This document shows positions 21,970 through 34,595 of a stretch of 64,000 nt of DNA, one piece after another; position 1 is the stretch's first letter, and every line of letters begins with the position of its first letter. A program made the position numbers and the translations under genes. This DNA is from Morchella semilibera (taxonomy: Eukaryota > Ascomycota > Pezizomycetes > Pezizales > Morchellaceae), in NCBI GenBank assembly GCA_009192285.1, contig WBVU01000003.1, positions 4,495,973-4,559,972 on the forward strand, given 5' to 3'. The notes under the pieces are model-generated. The model saw only the letters and a list, made by a program, of their open reading frames with translations, did not search any database and was not told the DNA's origin.

Positions 21970-24900
21970 TCACAAGAAAACCATTACGTCTTGGCTCACC
22001 CGCTCATGTTCGATCGCATCATCGTCTGTTAGCTCAATTATCTGCTGCGGGTTGGTTGGTGCCGGGGTCGAGACTGCTACTGTCACCGCTCGAGGCTCCA
22101 GTGGCGGCCGACTCCTGGTCATGTTTGCTCCGTTTATGACTCTGTTCACCCGCTCGCTGTCGTCCGGTATCGACGATAGTAGTCCGCTGCCTCTTTCCAG
22201 AAGTGGACCTCCAAGAGTCGCGCACTGTTCCGATGTTAGTAAGTCTGTTCGGAGTTCCTTCCCTAATACCCTCTGGATGGTAACGTCCATTTCGAGTTAT
22301 TACCTTGAGGATGACTTGTATTAGTGTATTCTGTTTCAGGGGCTTGGATAAGTATTCGTCCATCTGAGCCTGAATACACTTTTCTCGATCACCCAACATG
22401 GCATGAGCCGTCAAGGCAACGATGGGTGTCCGTGACAACCCGGCCTCTTTTTCGTACTCGCGAATCTTTGCGGTTGCTTCAAAACCACCCTATAGACAGA
22501 TTTGTCAGAATACTTATCCAAGAACTACAATTTGAAAGAATGCTTATTTACCATAACAGGCATTTGTACATCCATCAAAATCACATCATACCGCTTATTC
22601 TTGACAGCCTCGAGAGCCTGCAAACCGTTCTCAACAACCTCTACAGTGTGGTGATACTTCTCCAAGATCTTCACAGCTAACTTCTGATTGACGATGTTGT
22701 CCTCCGCCAATAGCAAATTGAAGGATTTTGAATTCTCAGAAACCGAAGGTGCAGCTCTCCCTTCCAAAGCAGGAATCATACCATTCCCAAGATCAATCGG
22801 GAGGCATGGGGTGGTCATGTAAGAAGTAATGCCTAAGTCCAGTGTAGACTTGAGCGAAACCTGGATTATCGGGCAGAGAAGTACAAGTGGAATGTACTTG
22901 AAGTCGTCCAGTGTCCTTAGTTTCAAGGCAGTCTCCATAGAGTCAACTAGTATGACGTCGTACATCACGCCCTTCCTTCCGTTGTTCATGTCTGGTAATG
23001 GTGCATCCTCTGCTGAATGCACGACAATAGGTACCAGATCGAGCATTCTCAACATCTCCGGGATAGCGGCATTCTCACGGTTCTTATCTATGAATAGGAC
23101 GTGATGACCTTTGTATGGTTTGAGTTGTGGCATAATTCCGCCGAGATCTGTTGAAGCAAGTCGAACAATGCATGTAAAGTAGAAGGTACTACCTTGTCCG
23201 TATTGACTCTTGACCCAAACATCACCACCCATAAGATTAACCAAGCGCTTTGAAATCGATAATCCAAGGCCTGTACCACCAAATTTTCTAGTTGTAGAGC
23301 CGTCGGCTTGACAGAAGGTATCGAAGATTAAATCAAGTTTATCTGACTGGATTCCAATACCGGTGTCCGAAACCGAGAACTCAAAACAGTACTCGTTCTC
23401 GGAACAGCGAGATTGATCGGTTTGACGGATGGTCAATTTGACTTCTCCGCTCTCAGTGAATTTGATAGCGTTTCCAACAAGGTTAAGAATGACCTGTCTC
23501 AAACGGAAGGAATCTCCAACCACGTGGTCAGGAACAACATTGTCGACACAATAGACAAGATCCAAAAAGCGCTCATTGGCCTTGACAGCTAATGTTTTCA
23601 AGGCATTGAAGACTGTTCCACGGAGTGAAAACGGAATTTCTTCCATGACCATGCGGTTTGCCTCAACTACATTGCAAGCTTACGTCAGTGTACTGCGAGA
23701 ATTGCATAATTTTGTGTGCATAGAATGATGCACAATAAAGTTAAAACACGACATACTCTTTGAGATATCCAATATGTCGTCAATAATGGTCAGTAAACTA
23801 TTGGCCAAATTATGCACAATATTTAGCATCTCGCGCTGGTATTGGGTCAAATCAGTGTCGAGGGTTAACTGGGTCTAACAAAAATGTCAGTTCTCTCCGT
23901 GTACCAAGGAAGCCGAATCTATCATACCATCCCAATAATACCGTTCATCGGTGTTCTAATCTCGTGAGACATGTTCGCCAAAAATTCTGATTTAGTTCTG
24001 TTCGCCAACTCTGCAGTCTCACGAGCTGCTGTGTTCTTCTGAATACTATCGCGCAAATTGAAGACCATCTGATTAATCTTGGTCTTGAGGGCATCCATCT
24101 CGCCAGAAGCTTCAACGGTGATAAAACGATTGAAGTCGCCATCAGCTGCCGCTGCGGTGATGGAGCCGAAGGCTCGGACTTGAGTTGTAAGATTCTGCGC
24201 CATGGTGTTTACATTGCTGGTAATTTCCTTCCAGAGTCCATCGACATCATTCACCTCAGCCTGAACACCTAACTTCCCGTCTATCCCCACATCTCTTGCT
24301 ACGCGCTTGACTTCTCTCGAAAACACCTCAAGACGGTCAACCATCTTGTTGATAGTTGATTTCAATGCGAGTACTTCTCCCTGAGCGTGCACAGTAATCT
24401 TGCGACTCAAATCACCCTCGGCGACAGCAGTTGTGACATCTGCAATACTTCGCACCTGTGTAGTAAGATTATTGGCCATGATGTTGACGTTATCGGTGAG
24501 GTCCTTCCAGACACCTTCTACGTCTTGAACCTGTGTTCTTGTCAGCATGCTCGTTTTCATTCCAAGAATTTAAACATACTCTTGCTTGACCTCCCAAAAT
24601 ACCGTCCGTACCGACCTCCCTGGCTACCTTCGTGACCTCTGTGGCAAAATTCTGCAAACGTTCCACCATTTTGTTTATCGTCTCCTTCAATTGCAGAATT
24701 TCTCCTTGAGCGTGCACATCAATTTTCCTTGCCAAATTACCTTCCGCCACAGCAGTCGTAACTGAGGCGATACTGCGCACCTGGGTTGTAAGATTGCGGG
24801 CCATACTGTTAACATTCTCAGTGAGGGATTTCCAAGTGCCCTCCACGTCCTCTACTCTAGCTTGTCCACCAAGCTTCCCTTCCGTTCCTACTTCACGGGC

Positions 24901-26408
24901 TACTTTTGTAACCTCAGTAGCAAAGTTTTGGAGCCGATCAACCATCTTGTTAATAGTTTCCTTGAGTTGTAAAATTTCTCCCTTGCAAATAGCGCTAACT
25001 TTCTTGGTTAGATCTCCCTCTGCGACAGCTGTAGTAACAGCTGCGATATTCCGCACTTGATCTGTAAGGTTTGCAGCCATAGCGTTTACATTGTCGGTAA
25101 GTTCTCGCCATGTCCCCTTGACCTATAATTTATAATCCATGATAAGCACCCTGGAAATATCATAAGAGGAGTAACTGTACCTCGCGTATTTCAGCCTGAC
25201 CACCAAGGATACCATCAATTCCGACTTCACGAGAAACTCGAGTAACCTCAAAAGCAAAGGTTCGGAGTTGGTCGACCATAGAATTGATAGTCTGCTGTAG
25301 CTCTAGAATCTCTCCTTGGGCATGGACATGAATTTTTCGAGAAAGATCTCCGTTAGCAACAGCTGTAGTAACATCTGCAATCTCTCGGACCTGGTTCGTG
25401 AGGTTCGAGGCCATAACGTTCACTGTATAATACCGTAAAATATCAGTATCTCTAAAGGTCGGCAGACTGTCGCCACTCTGATCGATTAGGCGAGAGAAAA
25501 AAACAAGGAACTCGAGCTACCGTTATTTGTCAACTCCATCCACGTTCCCTCTACACCCGCAATTCTAGCCTGTCCCCCAAGTCGGCCCTCGGTTCCTACT
25601 TCTCGAGCCACTCGGGACACCTCACTTGCAAAAGTCTGCAACTGATCTGTCATAGTATTGATAGTATTCTTGAAAGTAGTGATCTCTGGGTCCATCTCTA
25701 TAGCGTGGACAGTAACCTTCTTGTTTAGGTCTCCCTTTGCAACTATTGCGCACGGACTTCAAATCAGTACAAAGTTACCCCACCAAGTACTTTTTGATAC
25801 TTGCTCGTTGGCCACATACCAGCAGTGACAATCTCTCCGATTTCTCGGAGAGCTTTTGAGAAGGCCTCATTCGCTTGCTGTGATTTCTTGAGTTCCCGTT
25901 GAAGTCTCTCCACTTTTGTTGCCTCGTCTATAGGAATATGTGGGGTTTGTTTCGCTTTTTCTGCCTCTTCCATCAAATTCTTCATTATTTTCCTATTCTC
26001 CTGAATCTCTTGTTCTTGAGATTTGACATGCTTGTGCAGAAACTCGAGCTGGTGAGATTGCTCGCTGGAATCGCTGGTCGGGCTGCTGCCATTCCCTTCT
26101 TCGTCCCGTATAAGACCGCCTTGGATAGGTATTGGTGAGGGGTGACGACCAACAAGCGAGAAGGGGGAAAATAGCGCACCATTTTCGTTGGGAGTATCAG
26201 GAAAGTGCTGGCTAACTGCATTGGCCTTTGACTCTAAGTGCTGTATCCGCTGTACCAGCGATATAAGCTCCCTCTCCAACGACCTTTTCTCAAAGGTATC
26301 ATGCCCGGGAAGAGTGAGCCTTTGTTCCTCGCTGAACTTGCTGTAATCACCCTTCGCAACCGCCCTAAGGACAGCCGTAGTGGCCTGGTAGACGGCGTCG
26401 TTCTGCAT
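21970..26408 (-). CDS. nik1: Group III hybrid histidine kinase with six HAMP-type repeats (Nik1/Os-1)
   Basis: Nine exons on minus: 26408-25820, 25742-25521, 25422-25181, 25122-24580, 24530-23928, 23874-23757, 23666-22552, 22489-22304, 22224-21970; 1290 residues. After an N-terminal region with coiled coil (about 120-195) come six tandem units of about 92 residues, each with a core like [20 protein letters not shown] and LGGQA, the HAMP array of this family. The kinase follows: H-box [12 protein letters not shown] (His721), N-box [10 protein letters not shown]-boxes DTGIGI and [13 protein letters not shown] receiver ends it ([10 protein letters not shown], Asp1138; later ALTAHAML and SKPL). 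It is a cytosolic osmosensor upstream of the HOG MAPK pathway and the target pathway of dicarboximide and phenylpyrrole fungicides. The tail after KCATLGG is Ser/Pro-rich. Exon phases match exactly; all catalytic motifs are intact. Confidence 0.97.
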
Positions 26409-28202
26409 ATTTCGTCGTCTATTTCACCACCGAGAGGATCGGGGTGTTGAGGGAAAGTTGAGGGAACCTTTGACGGTTGAAGTCACGACCGAAATATTTG
26501 GAGGGGAAGTAGAAGGGTTTGAGATTTTTTCTTGGAGGGGGGGGGGGGGTGGAAGTCTGGGTGAGTTGATAACAGGTACGAAAACCCGAACTTCACTTAG
26601 TTGATTTCTAATTTCGGGTGGGAAGATACGAAGGAGGAGAGAGAAGAAAGAGAGGGGACGGGGGTTCGGGGGATAAGGGTGGTAGAAGCTCGCCCTGGCG
26701 TTGTTGACCCTTCTTTGGTTAGCCGTTACCGCCTAGAAGGGAGATAGCGATAACAGGGCGGCGGTGAGGTTGGAAAGAGGGTAATTGCGGGATGAAAGGG
26801 TTAAAAAGAGGTTAACAAACTGATAAATGGAGTGAAAAGGGGAGGAGGGGGAGGGTGCTCTTCGGAGGGAAAGGGAACGCGAATGTAGGCGAGAAAGTAA
26901 AAAGAAGGAAAAAAAAAAAAGAAAGAAAGAAAGAAAGAAAGGCGGGCAGCAAGACAGAGTAGCGGGTGGCCGGCAAGTTGCAACAAGCGCAGCAAAATAG
27001 TGGACCAGGCAGCTGCTGCAAAGACAGAGAGGCAAACGAGGGGACGACAAAAAACACTGGCAGGGGTCAGGCCAAATGGCTGTGGAATTTGAAGAGCGAG
27101 TGGGAAGTCGTATGGCTATGAGTGTGCTTGCAAGTGTGCGTGTGAGGTCTCAGAGTGACGACCGCGGCGCAAGGATTTCTTCGACCTGCTGCTGTTGGGA
27201 CCTCTGACCGTGTAAAGTGACTGGGTAGGCGTTCATTGTGCAGCATGGCGACAGGAACCCCAGCCAACAATCCGGCAGACGGTGTCACTACATGTAGTAC
27301 CCAGGCGTGAACAGTTCCTCAGCACGATACTGGAATTTAAAAAACAGCAAGGAGTTCCCCAGAGAGTGAGAATACTCCACCTTACGTACCGGCATCATCG
27401 CCCGCCCATTCTACTACGAGTCTGCTCAGCAGGTGAAATACATGTAGATATGGGACTTCGTTTCTTTCACGCCGATACATGTAAAGTAGTGGTGCTTTCT
27501 TTCACCCCTGGTGATTGAAATACACTTTATCCTAATCTTTATCACGCTCTGGCAACACTCAACCCATTAAAGCCCTCTCGGCTTCTTCCCTTTCAAAATT
27601 TCTTCCCCCCCGCCCCGCATGTCTTACATTTGCCTCCTCTTCCTCCCTCCCCCTCCCCCTCCCCCTCCTCCTACTCCTCTCCCTTCTCTTCCTTCTCATT
27701 CCTCTCCCCCTCGTCATCAAAGGTTCCTGAATCTGTTCACAGCCTGGACCTGCCTACTCGCGTGTACTGTACGGTAGAAGTACCTGACCATTCTACTAAT
27801 TTAACTGTGTTTCTCCCCGTTATTCGTTTTTGACAGTGGTTGTCGTTCTGGTTCAACGACCTCTAAGGTCCGAGCCAGGGTCCAAGACCCCCCCCCCCCC
27901 CATTACTAGTTCCCGTTGAAGCCCCTTGAAAATTGAATCTCGGTAGACTTGGAGGAACTTTCTTCATTGCTGGCGCAACGATTGCGTTCTTTCTTAGAAA
28001 AGCATGTCCAACAGTGGCCCAACAAATAAGGTGGCCACGGAACGGAACGCTGCCGTCAAGAGGGGAACAAAACTATGAATCTCTCTGCTTTCTCATCTCC
28101 ACAGTCCACTTATTCGTACTTTTGCTGTCAAATGCACATCAAGCAACCCCCCCCCCCATATCACTGCATGCATGCAAAAGTAGGTACTCTACCCTCTAGA
28201 GT

Positions 28203-28232
28203 ACTACGGGGGTAGGGGTAAATCTGTAGAAG
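28203..28232 (+). repeat. Isolated end of the 84-bp element type found at 42607
   Basis: TACTACGGGGGTAGGGGTAA followed by ATCTGTAGA matches the arm at 42607-42635 with few changes. No opposite arm is visible nearby, so it looks like a relic half. Confidence 0.55.
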
Positions 28233-30602
28233 TACACCTGAGAGTGAATCGTGACCTTTTTTGTTCGGCCCCCTTCCGTTTTAGGGTAGCTGGAGTATTC
28301 ACAAGTCACAGGATCCTACTGCAGCATGCATAAATACATCGTCATTTGTGCCACCCATCTGTCTACCCCTCTACCTTACGTAAGAACTCTGAATGCCCGA
28401 GCCTCATGGAATCCAGGGACCAGGCGTGTGGAAGTAAAACACGTCTTTCGAGTCTCGAGACGCAGTTCCCAACTGCTCCTCCAGACTTCATCTCGAGCCC
28501 GCCGAATCAGCTGCAATGACTTCCTCATTACCATCTTGGCATCCCTTATTATTCCTTTTATTTTGTCTTGAAATTGGTGATCTTGATTGTGATCTTCGAT
28601 TTCCAACACATGTTCCATCTGTTTTCAAACTTCGTGAGGTGTGGGTGTATGTATGTGCGTTTTCCCAAGAAAAACAAATTATCATTTGAAGACAAAAGAG
28701 CATATATAAAATGACTGGCAACTGACGTAGGGATGCTCGAATTTATGATCCTCGTTACTACTTTTTTTTTCCTTCTCATGACAGCCTCAATAAATTCTTC
28801 GACTCGTTGCTGGCCACGGACACAAAGTTGTGTTCTAAGAAACAATTGTTGCAAACAAACTGCCCGGAGCTTGGGTAAATTCGCCGATCTTCGTATTGGT
28901 GGCTACATACATGTATCTACCAAACCCCACACCAATTGGCAGGCACCACTTTTCCCTCTCTCCTTGTGGTGGCTGCCTACCTGGCACGCTGATCGTTTTT
29001 ATAGCTGTCATCTATCTAACCCATGCGGTGAGGCGGGCTGCAGTTATCAATCATTTATTTTTCCAGCAGGCAAGTGTGGGCCCTCCATATATCTATGTCT
29101 CGCCGAAACCTTCTTCCTCAATCGCCTTGGAAGTTGGGGCTTTGGATTTTCCTTTTCGCCTGTATAGTACGAACACCACGCGCACGATGACTCTGCCGGG
29201 AATTTCTAAAGTGGACCCACGAATACGATTGACCCAAACCGAAAACTCAATCTCGCGATCGGGTTTCACGTGTCATCCCCTCAACAACATTTCTCGGCAT
29301 TGATATTAGTGTTTGAACCCTAGCCCTGCCGACGGCTCTAGCTAGTAGCATCAGGATCATAGGAAGGCCGCCCCACCAAAATCGGCATTTTTAAGGAGGT
29401 TATTTCCTAGCACCCCGTTGCTCTAGTACTATTTTATTCCCGGGTTTTTCGAATCTCATCTGCCGAAATACCCTAAGCGGATCATGATGGCGTGCAGGGG
29501 CGGATATATTTGATATAAGACAAAATCAAGCCTGGGAAGAATGTGACCTGCTCTGTAAGTCATTAATTTGTTAAGGTGCTACAACTTTACAAGGCATGTG
29601 GTCAATCTACAGTTTTTTTTTTTTTTTTGGCTCGTCCGCTTGTTTACCAAAGATACCTTTTTAAGATCCCCCTAACTAAACTTGAGCCCTACTAAATATC
29701 TTTACCAGACCCTTTGGTTATAGAAGTCCCATTAGCCATCAATAGGCACAGAAGCTATGATTATAAGCTTTATGCTCGGAAGATACTATGCTTATCCGAG
29801 TCAATAAAGTAAATGATAATACACAGCTGCGCTCGAAGAGTTCAGGAGCGCTACTATATTGAGTTCGTTCAGCACCAACAGCCATTGTTACGCATACCCA
29901 AAAATTGGTAGGTATGACCGTAATAGAGACATTGCGACCCTCTCTTACTATGGTCTCGTCTCGCATATAAGACGGACGCAAAACAAAAAGGACTGCTTCG
30001 TAGGTTTGGCTTGTGGCTGGGGGTGCTAGGACTTTACGGATGCGACGATAGGTACATATAGCTTATAACCATGAAGAATATCGAATCCAAGAATTACCAA
30101 GCATTAATATTGGGGTACATGTATCATTGACAATAATTTAACCCAATCCACAAGCCTAAGTATCCGCACTATGCATATCTATTTACATAAAAGGCAAATC
30201 CTAGGATACAATATCATTCTATTGTGCGGTCAAAAATAACCGGAAACCAGCCTCGCAACCAAGCAAATGGCCTATAACAACAACCAAATTTTGAAAGTAC
30301 CACCCTTGAGCCCGCATTAAAACCCTAGACCATATAACTATAAAGGATCATAGAATTGAAATCCCTTGTCTTATCTTATGGCTGCGGTGTAAGGCGATGT
30401 TGAAGTTGCACCCCCACACAAATTTTGGTTGTAATGAAGATTTCCGGTTATTTTCATATATTTACATTCAGTTTAAGTGTATCATACATACCTCAAATAA
30501 GTATTTGGCTCGAAGGATCGATTTTTCTCTGCCCGCTCGGGGCAAGAGTCTCTTTGTGATTCAGCAGGATCTTGTATATAGGATACGGGTATATCAACAT
30601 CT

Positions 30603-30683
30603 ATCTTGGACCTTCTTTTCGACCTTATACCCATGGGTATGTACATGTATTAAAGGTCGAAAAGAAGGCTTAAGGTCCAAGAT
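30603..30683. repeat. 81-bp foldback containing TACATGTA in its loop
   Basis: The arm ATCTTGGACC...TTCTTTTCGACCTT is mirrored by AAGGTCGAAAAGAAGG...GGTCCAAGAT. The loop carries CCATGGG and TACATGTA (30642-30649). No TA duplication is evident, so its nature (MITE or hairpin) is open. Confidence 0.6.
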
Positions 30684-31543
30684 CATTGAACGAGAGATAG
30701 CTGGAAATAACCACCCCAAACGTTCGATCTGCGTTAATGTTATTTTTTTTTTTGCCGAATGAATTACATAGGGAACGAGCCTAGGTCTACGGTAATTGAA
30801 CTCGGAGCTTCCCAATCACTAAATCCTGATTGGCTCGTGTAAGATCCTTGTATGTGGTACTTGCCAAGCCATACGCTAGAGCGAGCGAGATACTATGATC
30901 CAAACACACCTTTTCTTCTTTTTCTTTAATCCATTATGTATAGTAGTGGCGGACACTCAGTTAAGTAGAGCTATGGGGAAGTGGTTTTTGATTTATTTCG
31001 AAATCTCTTCTGTAGGGCTGCTGGTGGTAGGTAACAGAACTGATTATAGAAGAACTTTCTTCCTAGACAAGTATTGTGCATGAAGGATAGTAGTACTGTC
31101 AAGTCGGTTTCCGCGAGCTTAGGAGAACCTAAAGTCCAAAAACCGCTGGTGAAGGCTATCCTATACACTGTTAGAGCTGCTAACCTTGCCAAGTCTCCTG
31201 TTCCAATTCTGTGGCTTACGCGTGAGAAATTCCTGGCCATGGTGCTTTATGTCTCATGTTGCAATTGGCAGCACTTAAGTAACAGCTTATGGGGTATATA
31301 CTTTTCGGAGGAGGCACTGAATACATCCAATAGCCCGAACCCAGCTCATTAGTTCCAACTTATTATACATTTCATTCAAAGCTACCGTCTTTGAATGACC
31401 CATAGGCCACCACTAGCTAAGAACTATTTACTGAGAACGGGGCTTTATAATTTAGCACTCCCCTCTTTTTTTTTTTAACTCGCGCCGAAAGCTGCTAGCC
31501 TTATCATGAGAAAACTCTTATTATATATAAGTACTTACATGTA

Positions 31544-31672
31544 CAGCGCGAGACAGGTACTTGATAAGTGATGAAACGTGCTGAGAGCGCAGTCAAACAC
31601 CAAATGTTGGTGTGCGCGTGGCGTTTTACCAAAAACAGGCCCACTTGTTCCATGACTTATTGCCTACCGTTG
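31544..31672 (-). mobile_element. MITE family M1, copy 2, bounded on both sides by TACATGTA
   Basis: The reverse complement aligns along its length with the copy at 6750-6860 (CGGTAGGCAATAAGTCATGG; TTGGTAAAACGCCAC; ATTTGGTGTTTG; TTTCATCACTTA). The octamer TACATGTA ends exactly at 31543 and begins again exactly at 31673, so the element is flanked by TA and by a full palindromic octamer at both ends. Confidence 0.8.
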
Positions 31673-32666
31673 TACATGTATGTAGCTTTTAGTCTCAGCT
31701 CGTCTGTTCTAAGTTGAGCTCACCTGTTATTCCTTTATCCTTTGTTTAATATACAAATGGTGGGGAGGAGAGCTAAGAGGTGAGATTGTCAGATCGATAT
31801 TGTCCGGCCACGGGCTGCAAGCAATTAATTCACCAAGAACAAAAACAACTTGTCATATTATATATAATAGTATTATACCAGAAAATATATATACATGTAT
31901 GTATTCCAGTGGTAGCTTGTGATGAGGATCGTTAATTGAACACAGTTGGTTTATCAAAAACTAATGGATTTAAAAACATATGAATTATCAGTTAGCCCAG
32001 TATTTATAAGATCTTAAGAGATACAGTCAAAGTATAATGTGCTTATTGGTTTCTCGTCGAAGGAATATACAAGAGTAGCTTATGTATAGTACTGCTATCC
32101 CGACCCTGAAGCTCTATAGTACTGCTGCTGGCACCAGTCCAGTCTGCTAATCCGTCTATTAATGCATACAAGTAGCCTGAAAGCTATGGCGATTCACCCT
32201 CTTCCCTTATACATACTTGTACATGTAAGCACATAAAGAAAGAAATATAACAAATCTCACTGTTCTAGAACTTTGACCATATCTCTCCTTCCGTTGGCCA
32301 TAAAAAATTGCGCCGAGCCTTAGTCTTGAATTATCCGTGAACAATTAATTCCTATATATAATATTTGCTGCCTCCCATTTCGTATCAATACATGTGTCTT
32401 GTAGCAGGCGTGCGCGTGTCTTCTCTCCCCGCCCCTAGTTGTCTTAAGAGTTCTATATAGTAGACGTCACGTCAACATCGTGCAACCCTTTGATTATCAC
32501 TTGTGGTCTTGATTAATTGAATATATAATGTTTCTAGTACCTACAGTCTTTCCGGATATTAGGTGGTGGTGGGGAGGGAGCGCTGCTATTTATATAAAAA
32601 GACTATATAGTCCCTCACACTCTGATAAGGTATCCCAAACTCTCTAGAGTCCTTTCTGGGCCTTTT
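31673..32666. other. Intergenic, no gene seen
   Basis: AT-rich, TACATGTA at 31673, 31892 and 32220. Contains the 3' flank of PET117. Confidence 0.45.
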
Positions 32667-33006
32667 TTATCCCTTTGTACTGTGCTTACTGCCATCCGTA
32701 CTCGAAGAAGTATTTACAGGCGAAACACTCTGACTCTTTTTGAATTCCTTCTCAAGCTCCCTCTGCATGTCAAAATCTAATTGACGCTCCCTCTTGATCT
32801 TCGATCGCTCTTCATCACGAATGACTCCTGCGTGCATCAACTTCACTTCCCCAATCTCCATCAGCTTAATGTTCTCCTTGAAATATAACACAAAGCGAGT
32901 AGGGGCAGACTTCTTTCTCGGCGCGCTGAAAGTAATGTACGAACCAAACGACGCCCCCGCAAAGGGCGGTGGTAACAGCGAGGGTTGTTTTTGAGGCCCT
33001 TGACAT
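32667..33006 (-). CDS. PET117: Pet117-like cytochrome c oxidase assembly protein
   Basis: Two exons on minus, 33006-32911 and 32840-32667, give 89 residues, the usual size. The N-terminus MSRASKTTLAVTTALCGGVV is the family signature: a conserved MSRASK start and a membrane segment ending WFVHYFQRAEK. It is followed by LMHAGVIRDEERSKIKRERQ and LDFDMQRELEKEFKKSQSV. Pet117 is a mitochondrial inner-membrane protein needed for assembly of complex IV, linked to haem a synthesis (Cox15). The 70-nt intron has a weak GTCTGC donor and GTGAAG acceptor. I chose it because it alone joins the two conserved blocks in frame. A longer open frame starting at 33056 reads the region in another phase and loses the N-terminal signature. 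Head-to-head with SEN34. Confidence 0.87.
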
Positions 33007-33256
33007 CGTTTCTTTAGTTGCTGCAGTACGATATAAAACGTGTTCTGGTTGTACATGTAGTTCTGCTCTCCTGCACGTTAACTTTGAGTTGCAGAGCCGC
33101 CAGGCAAATGCGGCTTGGCGCGCAGGAGATCTGTATGACGCATTTTTGTATGTAGATCGGCGACATCCAGGTCAGGTATTGAACGTCCCCGCATTTTTAC
33201 TTGTATCGTTTTCTTTTTACTAGCCTTAGCCTTCAGAAATAACGGAGGAAAAAGAC
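33007..33256. promoter_or_regulatory. 250-bp bidirectional promoter of PET117 and SEN34
   Basis: Only 250 bp separate the two start codons. TACATGTA lies at 33052-33059, 46 bp upstream of the PET117 start; it is one of the few octamers this close to a gene start. No clear TATA box. Confidence 0.6.
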
Positions 33257-34322
33257 ATGGCATCTCAATGGGGTGTTGTGGAGCCATTTCCAATCTACCT
33301 TGTCACGAGTCGCTATTTCTTGTATGATGCTAATGGTATGTAAATTCCCAACCCCCTCGAAGAATATTCGCTTTCCGACGGAGAGCTGTAGGAAGGATGA
33401 AACTCCGATACATATATGCCAATATCTGGCCTTTAGATATTCAAGAAACTAATCTAACACCCTCGCAAGCCTAGTTGTTTCACATGTCCGAGCATCCCAC
33501 CGCATGTGCGGCTGCCTCACTGGAACCCTCCCCCAGATTCCCCAACAGAATGTCTTCCTAGGCCTCCCTCTGGAGCTCATGACCGAAGAGGCTGCCCTAC
33601 TCGTCGAGAAAGGCGCTGGTTATATCATTGATGATATCCGAGCGCACTCTGAGGGACTTAAATCCATGCTCGAAAGCGACAAGGCTGCATATCTCGAAGC
33701 ACGTGAGGCAGAGTCGATACGTGAGATGCAAGCCCTCCAGAAAGTGGCCGAAGAGCGGAAGAAGGCCTTTAGAACCCCTAAGCCAGCGTCGTTAAAAGAT
33801 AACGATGGCGAGGAGGAACAAACTGGGGAGGATGGAAGGGTCGGAGGAGAAGGGGATAAACCGGAAGCTTCTGTGATTGAGATCAACACTCCAAAAGCAA
33901 AACCCCCAAGCGCTACAGATATTACCTCATCAACACTTCGCTATTATCCTGTCCCAGCCACCTCTGGAACCCTTTATCATACTATACCCCCACCACCAGG
34001 GCCTTTAGAGGCTAGAGAATTGGATCCAGCGCCTTCGGAGACCTCGTATCCGCTCTACAAACACCTTCACGCGCATGACTACTTCCTTTCTCCAGGGCTC
34101 CGGTTCGGGTGTCAGTTTATGGCATACCCGGGGGACCCATTGCGGTTTCACTCTCACTTCGTTGTGACGGGATTGGGATGGGATGAAGAGATTGAGATGC
34201 GGGACGTTGTGGGCGGGGGAAGGTTGGGGACTGGCGTGAAGAAAGCGTGGATGGTAGGAGGTGAAAACAAAGATAAACCTGGAGAGGTGAGAACGTTTTG
34301 CGTTGAGTGGGGCGGGTTTTGA
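33257..34322 (+). CDS. SEN34: tRNA-splicing endonuclease catalytic subunit Sen34
   Basis: Exons 33257-33335 and 33475-34322, 308 residues. The N-terminal domain reads EPFPIYLVTSRYFLYDAN then VRASHRMCGCLTGTLPQIPQ and NVFLGLPLELMTEEA, diagnostic for Sen34. A charged linker (about 95-165) precedes the nuclease domain: YPLYKHLHAHDYFLSPGLRF, then GCQFMAYPGDPLRFHSHF and TGVKKAW. The expected catalytic triad is present: Tyr244 in MAYPGDP, His in RFHSHF (252/254) and Lys in GVKKAW (282/283). Sen34 cuts the 3' splice site of pre-tRNAs within the Sen2/15/34/54 complex, which in yeast sits on the mitochondrial surface. The acceptor CCTAG at 33474 was chosen since the AG at 33469 would put TAG in frame. 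Confidence 0.95.
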
Positions 34323-34595
34323 GGACTGTTCTGTACACTATTAAGTCCCAAAGTTCAAAAGGCTTTAGTAATGCGGTAGTTGAAGTAAAATTCCATAAAC
34401 TTTGTTTCAATCCGAACAATTTGTAAGGTGAGCGAGCGTTGGGGACACGTCTTTTGGGGTCCAAAATATGCATCACATATAACTATCCGTAGATAACAAC
34501 TCTGTATCCAATACCCTTACGGTCTCTCTAAAGAAAAAGGGACACAAAGAAAAAAGAAAGAGAAAAGGAAGTAAAAAAATTGAATGCAGGTAGTT

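Larger units (their letters stand above)
26409..31541. other. 5-kb gene-poor stretch upstream of the histidine kinase
   Basis: Holds the kinase leader (purine-rich, with a G12-13 run near 26540 and a GAAA repeat near 26920), a C-rich run at 27640-27670, C14 near 27888, C10 near 28147 and T17 near 29612. TACATGTA occurs at 27289, 27439, 27476, 28908, 30116, 30642 and 31536. Frames at 28733-29303 and elsewhere show no family motif. No RNA gene recognised. Confidence 0.4.

Noticed and set aside
28733-29303. Two overlapping plus-strand frames of 135-144 codons
   Set aside because: Unstructured Cys/Pro/Trp mixture, no conserved block, contains TACATGTA inside one frame.
33004-33056. A longer PET117-region protein starting at 33056
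   Set aside because: It reads the conserved N-terminal exon in the wrong phase; the MSRASK signature appears only from 33006 with one intron.
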